Assembly (NCBI RefSeq): GCF_001571385.1
Contig: NZ_BCNW01000001.1
Coordinates: 2,641,589-2,705,588, forward strand
Direction of reading: 5' to 3'
DNA length: 64,000 bases
Source of the DNA: Methanofollis ethanolicus
GTDB lineage: Archaea; Halobacteriota; Methanomicrobia; Methanomicrobiales; Methanofollaceae
Made by a program: the position numbers and the translations under genes
Shown here: piece by piece, positions 24,564-32,996 of the stretch
Position numbering within the stretch: position 1 is the stretch's first letter
Layout: every line of letters begins with the position of its first letter
The notes under the pieces: model-generated
Told to the model about the DNA's origin: nothing
Seen by the model: only the letters and a program-made list of their open reading frames with translations
The model's database searches: none

Positions 24564-26021
24564 ATGGGTGCGCCGCCATCGGCAGGGATTTCTTTCTCGA
24601 TACCCGATAGATCCGTGATGAGCGGCAGAGGATGGATGGGTGCGACATCGACAGTCCTTGCGGCGTGCAGAGACATGGTGGACGCACCGAAGGTCCGGGA
24701 GGGCGTGAACGCATACTTTGTCCGCTCTCCCGAAGGGGCGTGCCTCCAGTTCTCCGTCCCCCTCATCCTTCCCTTCAGGCCGGAGATCGATCCACGAGGA
24801 GCCGACGGTGCGGTCTGGGCGGTACTTGAGGAAGTGAAACGCGCCTCTCCCGCGGACGCACGGCTGCACCCCCTCGGCGGCCTTGACACCGAGAGGCCCG
24901 CGGCATATGCGGGGGGGACAGAGCCAATCACCCTTGTCAGGTCGGCATCACGGGCAGGCACCGGCCTCTGGAAACCGGACGGGGAGAACTATCTCGACAC
25001 CGCCGGCCTCCACTGCACCGTCCACGGGGCCATTCCGTACCCCGGGCCGCCCGGGGATGCAACGGCCCGCGAGGTCGCCGGGGCGGTCGCAGACCTTGCC
25101 GACGCGATCGGGGAGATGGTGCAGAGGGTGCCGGCACCGGAGATCGCCGCCGCGGCGACGCTCTCTCTCGACCAGAAACTTCTCAGGAAAGAACTCCCGG
25201 CAATGGGTCTTGTCTGCTTCATCGGTGACAGTACCTGCCCGGCACGGGCCTTCACCCGCTTCAGGCAGCACCACCGCGTGGCCGGCCCGAAGGAAGGGGT
25301 GCATATCCCCTTCGTCTGCCCCGAGGAACTCGGGCCTGTCGAGGTCGACCTCCCGGCGAGCGGGAGGACGGTCGCCGGCCTCGGCATCCGTGAGAAGGAG
25401 GCCTTCGCCGTTGCGGGATCGAACGCCCAGGGAAAAACGACTCTCCTCCAGGCAATCCTCTCGGGAGAGGACGACCACGCTCCCGGCGACGGTCGGGAAC
25501 TCGTCGTCTCCGTGCGGGGGGCGCGGACCGCGGAAGCGGGAGGGCCCGACCTCCACGGCGCCGACGTGAGTCTTTTTTTCGGACGCCTCCCTCCCGGTAT
25601 GACAGGGACGCCGAAGGCCGCCTTCGGGCGGGGGAGCGGATCGATGACAATGGCGGTGCAGGTGCAGGAGGCGGTGCGGACAGGCGCGCCCCTCCTCCTC
25701 ATCGACGAGGATAGGGCGGCGGCAAACCTCCTTGTCGCAAGTTGCCTGCAGGAGGCGGACGTGACACCCATCGCCACCCTCCTTGCGACGCGGCGGGACG
25801 CCCTCGGGGAGTGCGCCTTCGTCTTCGCCGCCTCGTCCCTCGATCCCCTCATCGCCCAGGCAGACAGGATCCTCATCCTCTCCGGCCACACGGCCGGAGC
25901 GGTCAACCCCGCGGCCTTCAGGGCGCGGTACCTCCGGTACCTGGAGGGGCAGATGAGGCAGATACAGGAGGGGGGAAACGGAGAAAAAAGACGGGATCAG
26001 CCCGACCGCACGTCCCTGTAA
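24564..26021 (+). CDS. Predicted ABC-class P-loop ATPase (PF09818-type)
   Basis: 485 aa. The family's landmarks are present in order: GLVCFIGDSTCPAR (usually VAFVADGSILPR), VPFVCPEE-like IPFVCPEELGPVEVDLP, GLGIREKEAFAVAGSNAQGKTT (Walker A), the S-G-S-M-T region and LLLIDEDRAAANLLV (Walker B with the DED-x3-AN signature). Function is unknown; members are ABC-like but stand alone without membrane partners. It is divergent from the MBL/ligase pair. Its end overlaps the next convergent gene by 25 bases. Confidence 0.8.
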   Translation: MGAPPSAGISFSIPDRSVMSGRGWMGATSTVLAACRDMVDAPKVREGVNAYFVRSPEGACLQFSVPLILPFRPEIDPRGADGAVWAVLEEVKRASPADARLHPLGGLDTERPAAYAGGTEPITLVRSASRAGTGLWKPDGENYLDTAGLHCTVHGAIPYPGPPGDATAREVAGAVADLADAIGEMVQRVPAPEIAAAATLSLDQKLLRKELPAMGLVCFIGDSTCPARAFTRFRQHHRVAGPKEGVHIPFVCPEELGPVEVDLPASGRTVAGLGIREKEAFAVAGSNAQGKTTLLQAILSGEDDHAPGDGRELVVSVRGARTAEAGGPDLHGADVSLFFGRLPPGMTGTPKAAFGRGSGSMTMAVQVQEAVRTGAPLLLIDEDRAAANLLVASCLQEADVTPIATLLATRRDALGECAFVFAASSLDPLIAQADRILILSGHTAGAVNPAAFRARYLRYLEGQMRQIQEGGNGEKRRDQPDRTSL

Positions 26022-26692
26022 CCCTCGCCGTCAGGTTCCACGTACAGGACGGCACGCCCCCCTTCCAGAGTTGGCTTCGGAAACTCCTGGAAGGTGACGG
26101 TCCCATCGGCGATCACAGTTCCTGCAGTGCTCCTCACCTCATCGACGCCCGCCGCAAGGACGGTACCGACAGTGCACCTGCCCGAGAGATCGCGCAGCGT
26201 CCCTTTCTGCACGTACCTGCCGTCATTTCCCGATGCCGCAAGCCCGACAGCGGCAACGGCGCCGATGAGGCCACGCATGGTGCCGAATCCCTCGACGAGC
26301 ATGCCGGCGCGGCGTGCGACAGTGCGCGCCTCGTTCAGGGAGAGCACGCAGGTTTTTGCGTCCTCTGCAAAGGCGGTAACCTCGGAGATGATCTGGTCAT
26401 CGTACGCAACACAGATGCCAGGATTGCTCCCCGGGGCCGCACTCCGGGATACGAAGTCCTTTGCATAGGCAAAGACCTGCCCGCCCGCGGCATTCCCGGA
26501 GCCTTCGAGGTGCACGCAGAGGGCTGCATTGTGGATCGTCGCAGGAATGTCGTCATGGCGATACAACTGGTGCCTGGTTACGCCAAGGACAGGGAAATCC
26601 CTGGCAAGGGCGGCGGCGGCGGCACGGGCGATCTTGCCGGTGCCTGGGGTGCCATCCGCATTGGTGTCGTCAATGCCGAGATAGATCGTCAT
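25997..26692 (-). CDS. TiaS N-terminal-domain-like protein
   Basis: 231 aa. It begins MTIYLGIDDTNADGTPGTG, matching the GIDDTDS motif region of TiaS, the tRNA-Ile2 agmatidine synthase, but the length covers only the N-terminal domains and no OB-fold or zinc ribbon is seen. Homologues of this short form are widespread and their role is not established to my knowledge. It is convergent with the ATPase gene and is followed by the storage-protein homologue on the same strand. Confidence 0.7.
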   Translation of the reverse strand: MTIYLGIDDTNADGTPGTGKIARAAAAALARDFPVLGVTRHQLYRHDDIPATIHNAALCVHLEGSGNAAGGQVFAYAKDFVSRSAAPGSNPGICVAYDDQIISEVTAFAEDAKTCVLSLNEARTVARRAGMLVEGFGTMRGLIGAVAAVGLAASGNDGRYVQKGTLRDLSGRCTVGTVLAAGVDEVRSTAGTVIADGTVTFQEFPKPTLEGGRAVLYVEPDGEGYRDVRSG

Positions 26693-26760
26693 AGGAATGC
26701 CTCAAAACGTGGGATCTCTATGGCACCACTACATATGAAGATATCTATAAAAAAGAGGGA

Positions 26761-27573
26761 TCATGCCCGGATGATTGTGCCGACACGCTCACCTCTCACG
26801 GCCTTTGTGATGGCGCCCGGCACATGACCATTGACCACCCTGATCTCCTTCACATGCCTCGTGTGGAGGAGAAGTTCGACCGCCTTCTTTTCAAGGACCA
26901 TGTCCTCCATGTCCCTGCCGAGGAGTTCTTCTGCCGTGATCTCAGGGATCAGGGCGGCCTCGGGGTCGATGCGAGGGTCCCCGACATAGAGGCCGTCGAC
27001 ATTCTTCGCAAGGATACAGTTCTTCGCACCCATCACCTCGGCGATGAGCACCGCACCGGTATCTGTCCTGTTGGGAGGGATGGAACCGATCTCGGGCGGC
27101 TGTTCATAGAGGCCGTACGGGGGGGTGCCATGGGTCACGGGCAGGAGACCGAGGGCGGTGAGGATGGGGATTTGGAGGAGGTCACCGGTGTGGATCCTGA
27201 CGCCGTTGTACTTCGAGAGGAGGACGGCCATCATGATCGCATTCTGCTCGCTGATCTTGCCCGCAAGTTCGGCAAGGACACCGGTCGGCATCCCCAGGTT
27301 GATCCCGATGTCCATGATATGGCGGACACGCCCGCCCCCGCCGGTGACAAGGAGGATCTTCTCACCAGCCTCCTTCAGCGCGCCGATCTCCTCCACGAGG
27401 GGAAAGACGACATCGCGGCCGTAGTCGATGGTCCCGTGGCCGCCAATCTTGATCACATTCAGATCAGGCATGATCCTGATCTGCGGGATCTCGGCGATCC
27501 TCTTCATCAGGCCCTTCCGAACCAGTGTCTCACCCCGGAGACCTGACTCGAGTTCAAAGCGTTCTTCTGGCAT
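26761..27573 (-). CDS. Molybdenum storage protein-like amino acid kinase-fold protein, copy 1
   Basis: 270 aa of the amino acid kinase superfamily closest to MoSto subunits (MosA/MosB), which use ATP to build and hold molybdate or tungstate clusters. Visible motifs are VIKIGGHGT (phosphate-binding start), LLVTGGGGRVRHIMDIG, PPYGLYEQPPEIGSIPPNRTDTGA and GAKNCILAKNVDGLY. The ATG at 27573 has GGTGTG just upstream and a TATA-like AT tract about 20-27 bases away. It forms a divergent pair with the small gene at 27657, and the whole pair is duplicated to the right. Metal storage is inferred from family and context. Confidence 0.85.
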   Translation of the reverse strand: MPEERFELESGLRGETLVRKGLMKRIAEIPQIRIMPDLNVIKIGGHGTIDYGRDVVFPLVEEIGALKEAGEKILLVTGGGGRVRHIMDIGINLGMPTGVLAELAGKISEQNAIMMAVLLSKYNGVRIHTGDLLQIPILTALGLLPVTHGTPPYGLYEQPPEIGSIPPNRTDTGAVLIAEVMGAKNCILAKNVDGLYVGDPRIDPEAALIPEITAEELLGRDMEDMVLEKKAVELLLHTRHVKEIRVVNGHVPGAITKAVRGERVGTIIRA

Positions 27574-27656
27574 GGCACACCGGCAAGAGATATATAATAT
27601 GTTTTATATTTCAGTTGTGTCATAGCCGGCCAGATGTCCGGCAGGGGGGACTGAAG

Positions 27657-27890
27657 ATGAAGATCTATGTCAGAGAAAGACAGAAGATCGGGAGCGGCGT
27701 CAAAGAGCCCAAGTTCAGGGTCGTCGCCGTCACCGGTGGAAAAGGGGAGGAGTCGCACCTGAAGATCGAGGCGACGCACTTTCGGAAGACCGAGATCGAG
27801 GGGATTGCAAAAGACGTCGGGGCCGAGATCATCTATCTCTTACCGATGCCCGAGGAGAAGCGCGGCGAGATGAAGAGCGTCGCCCGCTGA
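27657..27890 (+). CDS. Small basic protein linked to storage-protein homologue, copy 1
   Basis: 77 aa. The ATG at 27657 has a GGGGGGA tract six bases upstream. The sequence starts MKIYVRERQKIGSGVKEPKFRVV and continues with HFRKTEIEGIAKDVGAEII. It is a compact alpha/beta protein with many Lys, Arg and Glu residues and no signal peptide. It is paralogous to the gene at 28812. The family is not recognised. Its constant divergent pairing with a MoSto-like gene suggests a role in the same metal pathway or in its regulation. Confidence 0.7.
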   Translation: MKIYVRERQKIGSGVKEPKFRVVAVTGGKGEESHLKIEATHFRKTEIEGIAKDVGAEIIYLLPMPEEKRGEMKSVAR

Positions 27891-27910
27891 AAAAGATGAC
27901 GTGAGAGAGG

Positions 27911-28723
27911 TCAGGCCCGGATCAGGGTCCCGACCTTCTCGCCACGAACGGCCTTCGTGATATTCCCGCGCACATGGCCGTTGACCACCCTGATCTCCTT
28001 CACGTGTTTGGTGTGGAGGAGGAGTTCGACCGCCTTCTTCTCAAGGACCATATCCTCCATGTCCCTGCCGAGGAGTTCGTCTGCCCTGATCTCAGGGATC
28101 AACTCGGCCGCCGGATCGATGCGGGGATCCTCGGTGTAAAGGCCGTCGACGTTCTTTGCAAGGATGCAGTTCTTCGCACCCATCACCTCGGCGATGAGCA
28201 CGGCACCTGTATCAGTCCGGTTCGGCGGGATCGACCCGATCTCGGCAGGCTGCTCATAGAGGCCGTACGGAGGGGTGCCGTGAGTCACCGGCAGGAGTCC
28301 GAGAGCGGCGAGGGTCGGGAGTTCGAGGAGGTCGCCCGATTTCACCTGGGTCCCGCCGTACTTCGAGAGGAGGAGGGACATCATCAGGGCGTTCTGCTCG
28401 CTGATCTTGGAGGCGAGTTCGGCGAGGACTCCGGTCGGCATCCCGAGGTTGATCCCGATGTCCATGATATGCCTGACGCGCACGCCGCCGCCTGTGACGA
28501 CAAGGACTTTCTCGCCGGCCTCCTTCAGGGCGCCGATCTCCTCGACGATCGGGAAGACGACCTCGCGGCCGAAGTCCATCGTGCCATGACCGCCGATCTT
28601 GATCACATTGAGGTCCGGCATGATCCTGATCTGCGGGATCTCGTCTATCCGCTTCATGAGACCCTTCCGCACCATGGTCTCGCCGCGGAGGCCGGAGTTG
28701 AGTTCAAAGCGTTGTGCCGTTAT
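27911..28723 (-). CDS. Molybdenum storage protein-like protein, copy 2 (no canonical start codon)
   Basis: 270 codons if begun where copy 1 begins, but here that codon is ATA (28723-28721) instead of ATG, although GGTGAT just upstream is kept. The first normal in-frame ATG is at 28675 and would remove 16 conserved residues (RFELNSGLRGET region). The rest is intact and close to copy 1, with VTGGGVRVRHIMDIG, IPPNRTDTGA and KNVDGLY. TTTATA on the opposite strand at 28745-28750 is about 25 bases away, so the transcript may start at or near the ATA. Either an AUA start, an internal start or a base-call error applies. Confidence 0.8.
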   Translation of the reverse strand: MTAQRFELNSGLRGETMVRKGLMKRIDEIPQIRIMPDLNVIKIGGHGTMDFGREVVFPIVEEIGALKEAGEKVLVVTGGGVRVRHIMDIGINLGMPTGVLAELASKISEQNALMMSLLLSKYGGTQVKSGDLLELPTLAALGLLPVTHGTPPYGLYEQPAEIGSIPPNRTDTGAVLIAEVMGAKNCILAKNVDGLYTEDPRIDPAAELIPEIRADELLGRDMEDMVLEKKAVELLLHTKHVKEIRVVNGHVRGNITKAVRGEKVGTLIRA

Positions 28724-28773
28724 GGTATCACCGTGACGATAATGTTTATAGTCCGGGAGATATAACAGGGATG

Positions 28774-28799
28774 ATACCAGTTGGTATATCAGCTGGTAT
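28774..28799. promoter_or_regulatory. Two overlapping palindromes between divergent copy-2 genes
   Basis: ATACCA-GT-TGGTAT at 28774-28787 is a perfect inverted repeat. It shares two bases with ATATCA-GC-TGGTAT at 28786-28799, which has one mismatch. The array lies between the TATA box of the minus-strand storage gene and the RBS of the plus-strand small gene, an ideal place for a dimeric regulator acting on both. No such array is obvious in the matching space of copy 1. Confidence 0.5.
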
Positions 28800-28811
28800 A
28801 CGGTGAAACAG

Positions 28812-29036
28812 ATGAAGATCTATGTCCGCGAAAGAAAGAAGATCGGCAGCGGGGTCCAGCAGCCGAAGTTCCGCATCGTCGCCGTAACCGGTGAAAACAA
28901 CGCAAAGAGGCTCTGGGTAGAGGCAAAACACTTCCGAAAGAACGAGATCGAACTCATCGCCGCCGACCTGGGTGCCGAGATCGTCTGGCTCGAAGCGATG
29001 CCAGAGGAAGAGCGGCATAAAAAGAAAGACGAGTAA
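28812..29036 (+). CDS. Small basic protein linked to storage-protein homologue, copy 2
   Basis: 74 aa. The ATG at 28812 follows GGTGA by five bases; a GTG at 28803 lies within that RBS and is rejected. Paralogue of the gene at 27657: MKIYVRERKKIGSGVQQPKFRI, HFRKNEIELIAADLGAEIV, and a closing MPEEERHKKKDE. Divergently paired with storage copy 2. Unknown family. Confidence 0.7.
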   Translation: MKIYVRERKKIGSGVQQPKFRIVAVTGENNAKRLWVEAKHFRKNEIELIAADLGAEIVWLEAMPEEERHKKKDE

Positions 29037-29052
29037 CACACATATCTGGGCT

Positions 29053-29400
29053 ATGCCCGCACTGACCTCAAGCGAGATACTCGCTGCTGTTGCACGGATT
29101 CTCATTCTTGAGGACCGTGCCATTACTTTCCTCTGCACAGAGGGGGAGATCAGCATCAGGTTCCCAAAGACCAGACGCCTGGCCGAATACCTCTCTGTCC
29201 CGCACTACTATGTCATCCCCGTCATCGCCGCCCTGGAGGAGGACGGACTGGTCACCCGCACCGAGAGGGTCGGTGTCTCGACCACCGCGCAGGGAACGGC
29301 AGTCCTCTTTTCAAAGATCCTTGCAGAGTATCCCCGGGAGGTCGAGCAGATCCTGGGGTCAGACCTTCTCGGGGCGATCAGGGCGAGGGCCCTCGACTGA
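29053..29400 (+). CDS. Winged-helix DNA-binding protein, likely regulator
   Basis: 115 aa. A helix-turn-helix pattern is visible (TRRLAEYLSVPHYYVIPVIAALEEDGLVTRTE) with a following wing (RVGVSTTAQG). No effector domain is obvious beyond a short helical tail. The ATG at 29053 is 16 bases after the preceding gene, so it may be co-transcribed with the small protein. Given the surroundings it could control molybdenum or tungsten genes; that is inference. The end overlaps the convergent trmO-like gene by 23 bases. Confidence 0.65.
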   Translation: MPALTSSEILAAVARILILEDRAITFLCTEGEISIRFPKTRRLAEYLSVPHYYVIPVIAALEEDGLVTRTERVGVSTTAQGTAVLFSKILAEYPREVEQILGSDLLGAIRARALD

Positions 29401-29932
29401 GGTCTCCCTGCCCGGACAATTCCGCAGGCGTGCACTTCTCGGGCGTGCGGCCTCCTGTTTGCAGGTCCACCCATCCGGAACGGACATTTTCCCTGTGGTC
29501 AAACGGGTAGATGTATGGCTTGATGTCGAGGAGGGGGGTGTTGTCCAGAATGTCCACGCCGGAGATCTCAAGGACGTTCCCGCGCACAGCCTTCAGTCCC
29601 ACGATGGAGAGGCCGATTGGATTCGGGCGGTTGAAGTGGCGGATCGCGAAGATCCCCCTCTCACGTGAACCGTCCAGAAACGGCTTTCGCCTGAGCTCGA
29701 CATCGCCGGCACGGTTAAAATGGTAGAGGAGGATGATGTGGGAGAAAGCGTCGAGATCCAGCAGACCTTCCGCATACTCGGGAAAGATCTCCACACGACC
29801 ATCTGACCTGGAAAAAACAGGTTGGATCGGAGTATCTGCCTGCTCGGTAAAACCAGACCTGATGACTCCGATAGGCCTGTACAGGATCGCGAGGTCATGG
29901 GGGTCTGTGCTCTTGACATTAATATCGGCCAT
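29378..29932 (-). CDS. tRNA N6-threonylcarbamoyladenosine methyltransferase TrmO-like (UPF0066)
   Basis: About 184 aa of the TsaA/YaeB/TrmO family, SAM-dependent enzymes that N6-methylate t6A37 in tRNA. Family landmarks are PIGVIRSGF near the start, IILLYHFNRA, IRHFNRPNPIGLSIVGL and DILDNTPLLDIKPYI. The ATG at 29932 is used because it opens directly before the conserved domain; a longer frame begins at 29968. In methanogens some homologues have been linked to other roles, so substrate identity is open. Confidence 0.82.
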   Translation of the reverse strand: MADINVKSTDPHDLAILYRPIGVIRSGFTEQADTPIQPVFSRSDGRVEIFPEYAEGLLDLDAFSHIILLYHFNRAGDVELRRKPFLDGSRERGIFAIRHFNRPNPIGLSIVGLKAVRGNVLEISGVDILDNTPLLDIKPYIYPFDHRENVRSGWVDLQTGGRTPEKCTPAELSGQGDLSRGPSP

Positions 29933-30034
29933 ATATCTATCCCGGCGGCCCCTGTACCCTGGCCGCACATGAGAGGAAGATTATTGGAGAACTGATAAAA
30001 GGGTTCAGATATCAGCAATGATCAGGAGGGGGGT

Positions 30035-31177
30035 GTGGTGACAGGGCCGGGAGAGGAAGTACGAAAAGGATCTGGCCTACGATTCAATCTCAGCGAGGCC
30101 GCAGGATCTGTCGGCGACTTCGGTACCATCCTCCCGATCGTGCTCGGCGTCGCCCTTGTCTGCAACGTGAACCTCTCGTATATCTTCCTCTTCTTCGCCC
30201 TCTGGTACGTGATCTCCGGCCTCTACTACCGCCTGCCCATCCCGGTCGAACCCCTGAAGGCCGTCGGGGCGATCGCGATCGCCGAGGGCCTCACCGCGGG
30301 GGAGATCGCCGCCTCCGGACTGATCATGGGCGTCCTCTTCCTTGCTCTCGGCCTCGTCGGAGGTATGCGTTATCTCAGCGACCGTATCCCGACCTCTGTC
30401 GTCCGCGGCGTGCAGGCGGGACTCGCCCTCCTCCTCCTGAAGACTTCCTTCGGTTTCGTCGCCGCCGACCCCCTCTTCGCCGGGATCTCGGTGGGCGTCG
30501 TCCTCCTGTTCTTCCTCGCCGCGCTCCGCTGGAAGGTTAAAGATCTCTCGGCCCTCCTCGTCCTCGGGATCGGGGTCTGTGCGGGCGTGCTCAGCGCGGG
30601 CCTCCCGTCTCTCTCTGCGATATCTCTGCCCGCGCTCGTCCTCCCGAACCCTGCCGACGTCTTCTTCGCCGCATGGTACCTCGTCCCCCCGCAGATCCCC
30701 CTGACCCTCACCAATGCCATCCTTGCCACGGCCCTCCTGACGCGGGACCTCTTCAGGACAGAGGTCGACCCCGACCGCCTTTCCCGGACGATCGGCGTCA
30801 TGAACCTCGTCTCCGTTCCCTTCGGAGGATTTCCGATGTGTCACGGTGCCGGCGGCCTTGCCGCCCAGTACAGATTCGGCGCACGGACAGGAGGCTCGAA
30901 TATCATCGCCGGGGCCATCTTCCTGGGCTTCGCCCTCTTCTTCGCCTCGCCTGAGAGCCTCGCCCTGATCCCGATAGGGGTCTTCGGCGGCCTCCTCATC
31001 TTTGCGGCGGTCGAACTCGGCAAACACAGCATGAAGACCGATTCCATCTTTGTGACCGTGGTCATCGCCGCCCTCTCCGTTCTCATGAACATCACGGTGG
31101 GCTTTGTCATCGGGCTCATGCTTGCCTGGGCCCTGGAAAGGTACGGGAGGGCCAAGGCAGCAAAAAGAGGGAGTTAA
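30035..31177 (+). CDS. Sulfate/molybdate permease of MOT1 type
   Basis: About 380 aa with roughly ten membrane helices. The MOT1 signatures are visible: SEAAGSVGDFGTILPIV near the N-terminus, PIPVEPLKAVGAIAI, and the second-half repeat VPFGGFPMCHGAGGLAAQYRFG. AGGAGG at 30024-30029 precedes two possible GTG starts (30035 and 30038). Homologues in algae and plants carry molybdate with high affinity; the neighbouring tungstate/molybdate ABC genes and storage proteins favour molybdate or tungstate here. Confidence 0.85.
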   Translation: MVTGPGEEVRKGSGLRFNLSEAAGSVGDFGTILPIVLGVALVCNVNLSYIFLFFALWYVISGLYYRLPIPVEPLKAVGAIAIAEGLTAGEIAASGLIMGVLFLALGLVGGMRYLSDRIPTSVVRGVQAGLALLLLKTSFGFVAADPLFAGISVGVVLLFFLAALRWKVKDLSALLVLGIGVCAGVLSAGLPSLSAISLPALVLPNPADVFFAAWYLVPPQIPLTLTNAILATALLTRDLFRTEVDPDRLSRTIGVMNLVSVPFGGFPMCHGAGGLAAQYRFGARTGGSNIIAGAIFLGFALFFASPESLALIPIGVFGGLLIFAAVELGKHSMKTDSIFVTVVIAALSVLMNITVGFVIGLMLAWALERYGRAKAAKRGS

Positions 31178-32247
31178 TCCTCGACGACGTGGACAGCACT
31201 GGCCTTGAAGGAGATCTTCACCGCCATCCCCTCCCTGATGCCGAGTTCTTCGGCAGACTTCCAGGTGACAAGAACAGTGAAAGGGATGCCGCAGTCGACC
31301 GTGAGGTGGTTGAGGGGGCCGTAGGCCCGTACCCCGGTCACCCTCCCGGAGAGGACGTTTCGCGCCGAGATGCCGGTCCCGTCGGCAAGGTGGATGGTGA
31401 TGTCCTCGGGTTTGATACAGGCGCAGACCTTCGTCCCCGGCCCGAGAGGGGTGACCGCGGCGATCGTCACCCAACCGGCGGCAATGGCGGCGACGCCATC
31501 GCTGTTCTCCCGCACCTCTCCCTCGATGATGTTCTCGATCCCGACAAACCGCGCCACATACCGGTTCTTCGGCATCGCAAAGACCTCACGCGGCGTCCCG
31601 ATCTGGGCGAAGACACCGTCCATCAGCACCCCGATCCTGTGGGCGAGCCTCTGGCCCTGGAGCATGTCGTGCGTCGAGAGGACCACCGTCTGGTTCATTT
31701 CCCTGTTGATACGCACGACCAGGTCCTCGATCGCCTCGGTTGCCACAGGGTCGAGGTTTGCGGTCGGTTCGTCGAGGAGGAGGACGACAGGGTCGGTGAC
31801 GACCGCACGGGCGATGGCGACTCTCTGCATCTCCCCGCCCGAGAGGGTCTTTGCCTTCCGTTTCTCATAGCCGGAAAGCCCGATCACCTCGAGGGCGGCC
31901 GCGATCTTCTCCCTGATCCCGGCCTCGGGGACATGCCTGATCCGCAGGCCGATCGCAATGTTGTCATAGACAGTTTCATTGAAGGCCGCCGGTTTCTGGA
32001 AGACCATCGCCATCTGCCGTCTGAACCCGAGGGCGCTCCCCCGGTCCGCGTGGATGTCGGCGCCGTCGAGGAGGATCTCCCCGCCCGAGGGGGTGTCCAG
32101 GAGGTTGATCAGGCGGAGGAGGGTGGACTTGCCCGACCCCGAGGGGCCGATGATCGCAAAGATCTCGCCGTCCCGGATCGCTGCGTTCACGTCTTTCAGG
32201 ACGACTTTCTCGCCGAAATTCTTTGCAACATGACTGAGTTCGATCAT
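31174..32247 (-). CDS. tupC: Tungstate/molybdate ABC transporter ATP-binding protein
   Basis: 357 aa. The ABC ATPase domain has Walker A GPSGSGKST (about 34-42), signature LSGGEMQR and Walker B LLLDEPTANLD. A C-terminal TOBE-like pair of beta segments (NVLSGRVTGVRAYG, NHLTVDCGIPFTVLV) can bind the oxyanion. It is the last gene of a three-gene minus-strand operon with the permease three bases upstream. The assignment to tungstate (Tup) rather than generic molybdate follows from the TupA and TupB relatives. Confidence 0.88.
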   Translation of the reverse strand: MIELSHVAKNFGEKVVLKDVNAAIRDGEIFAIIGPSGSGKSTLLRLINLLDTPSGGEILLDGADIHADRGSALGFRRQMAMVFQKPAAFNETVYDNIAIGLRIRHVPEAGIREKIAAALEVIGLSGYEKRKAKTLSGGEMQRVAIARAVVTDPVVLLLDEPTANLDPVATEAIEDLVVRINREMNQTVVLSTHDMLQGQRLAHRIGVLMDGVFAQIGTPREVFAMPKNRYVARFVGIENIIEGEVRENSDGVAAIAAGWVTIAAVTPLGPGTKVCACIKPEDITIHLADGTGISARNVLSGRVTGVRAYGPLNHLTVDCGIPFTVLVTWKSAEELGIREGMAVKISFKASAVHVVED

Positions 32248-32250
32248 GGT

Positions 32251-32940
32251 TCACCGCTGCTGGTAGATAGTCACCACCGTGTTCACGACGAGGGCGATGC
32301 CGAGGAGGATGATCCCGAGGGCGATCGAGGTGCCGATATTCCACTGCGATGTGTTGAGGGTGATCGCCGTCGTCAGGACGCGGGTCCGACCGTAGATGTT
32401 CCCGCCGATGAGGATCGCCGCACCGACCTCGGAGATCGCCCGGCCGAAGCCGAGGGCGACCGCCCCGAGGATCGCAAACCGGGCCTCCCTGACGACGTGC
32501 TTGAGGAACTGGAGGCGCGTCGCCCCGAGGGAGAGGATCGTGTCCCTGATCGTCGCGTCCACGCCCGAGATCGCGGTGATCGTGAGCCCGGTCATGATGG
32601 GGAGGACCAGGATAGTCTGGGCAAGGATCATCGCCTGCGGCGTGAAGAGAATGCCGAGAAACCCGAGAGGACCGTGACGGGTGAGGAGGAGGAACAACAG
32701 CAGACCGACGATGACGGTCGGCAGGGAGTACAGGGTCTGGATAAGTTGGATGAGGATTTTTTTCCCGGGAAATTCGTTGAACGTGACCGAGGCCCCGAAG
32801 GGGACGGCGATGAGCGTCGCCGCAACGGTTGCAGTCAGGGAGACGACGAGGGAAAGGGCGGTGATCTCTATGACGTCGGGGTCAAGCGTGACGATGAGGT
32901 GAACAGCCTCAAGAATGCCGTCGATGATAAAGCCCATCAC
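32251..32940 (-). CDS. tupB: Tungstate ABC transporter permease
   Basis: 229 aa, six predicted membrane helices and the permease EAA-like loop (DTILSLGATRLQFLKHVVREAR) that contacts the ATPase. The opening LSLVVSLTATVAATLIAVPFG and GRAISEVGAAILIGGNI are typical of TupB/WtpB-type proteins. Three bases separate it from tupC; tupA lies 57 bp upstream. Confidence 0.9.
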   Translation of the reverse strand: MMGFIIDGILEAVHLIVTLDPDVIEITALSLVVSLTATVAATLIAVPFGASVTFNEFPGKKILIQLIQTLYSLPTVIVGLLLFLLLTRHGPLGFLGILFTPQAMILAQTILVLPIMTGLTITAISGVDATIRDTILSLGATRLQFLKHVVREARFAILGAVALGFGRAISEVGAAILIGGNIYGRTRVLTTAITLNTSQWNIGTSIALGIILLGIALVVNTVVTIYQQR

Positions 32941-32996
32941 TCACTCCCCGGAATATAGGAGAGAAAAGGGAGATGAAAGAGAAAAACCCTGCGACT

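Noticed and set aside
31189..32958. 589-codon plus-strand frame opposite tupC and tupB
   Set aside because: Very Asp/Arg/Glu-rich translation typical of antisense GC-rich DNA; real genes on the other strand have complete motifs.
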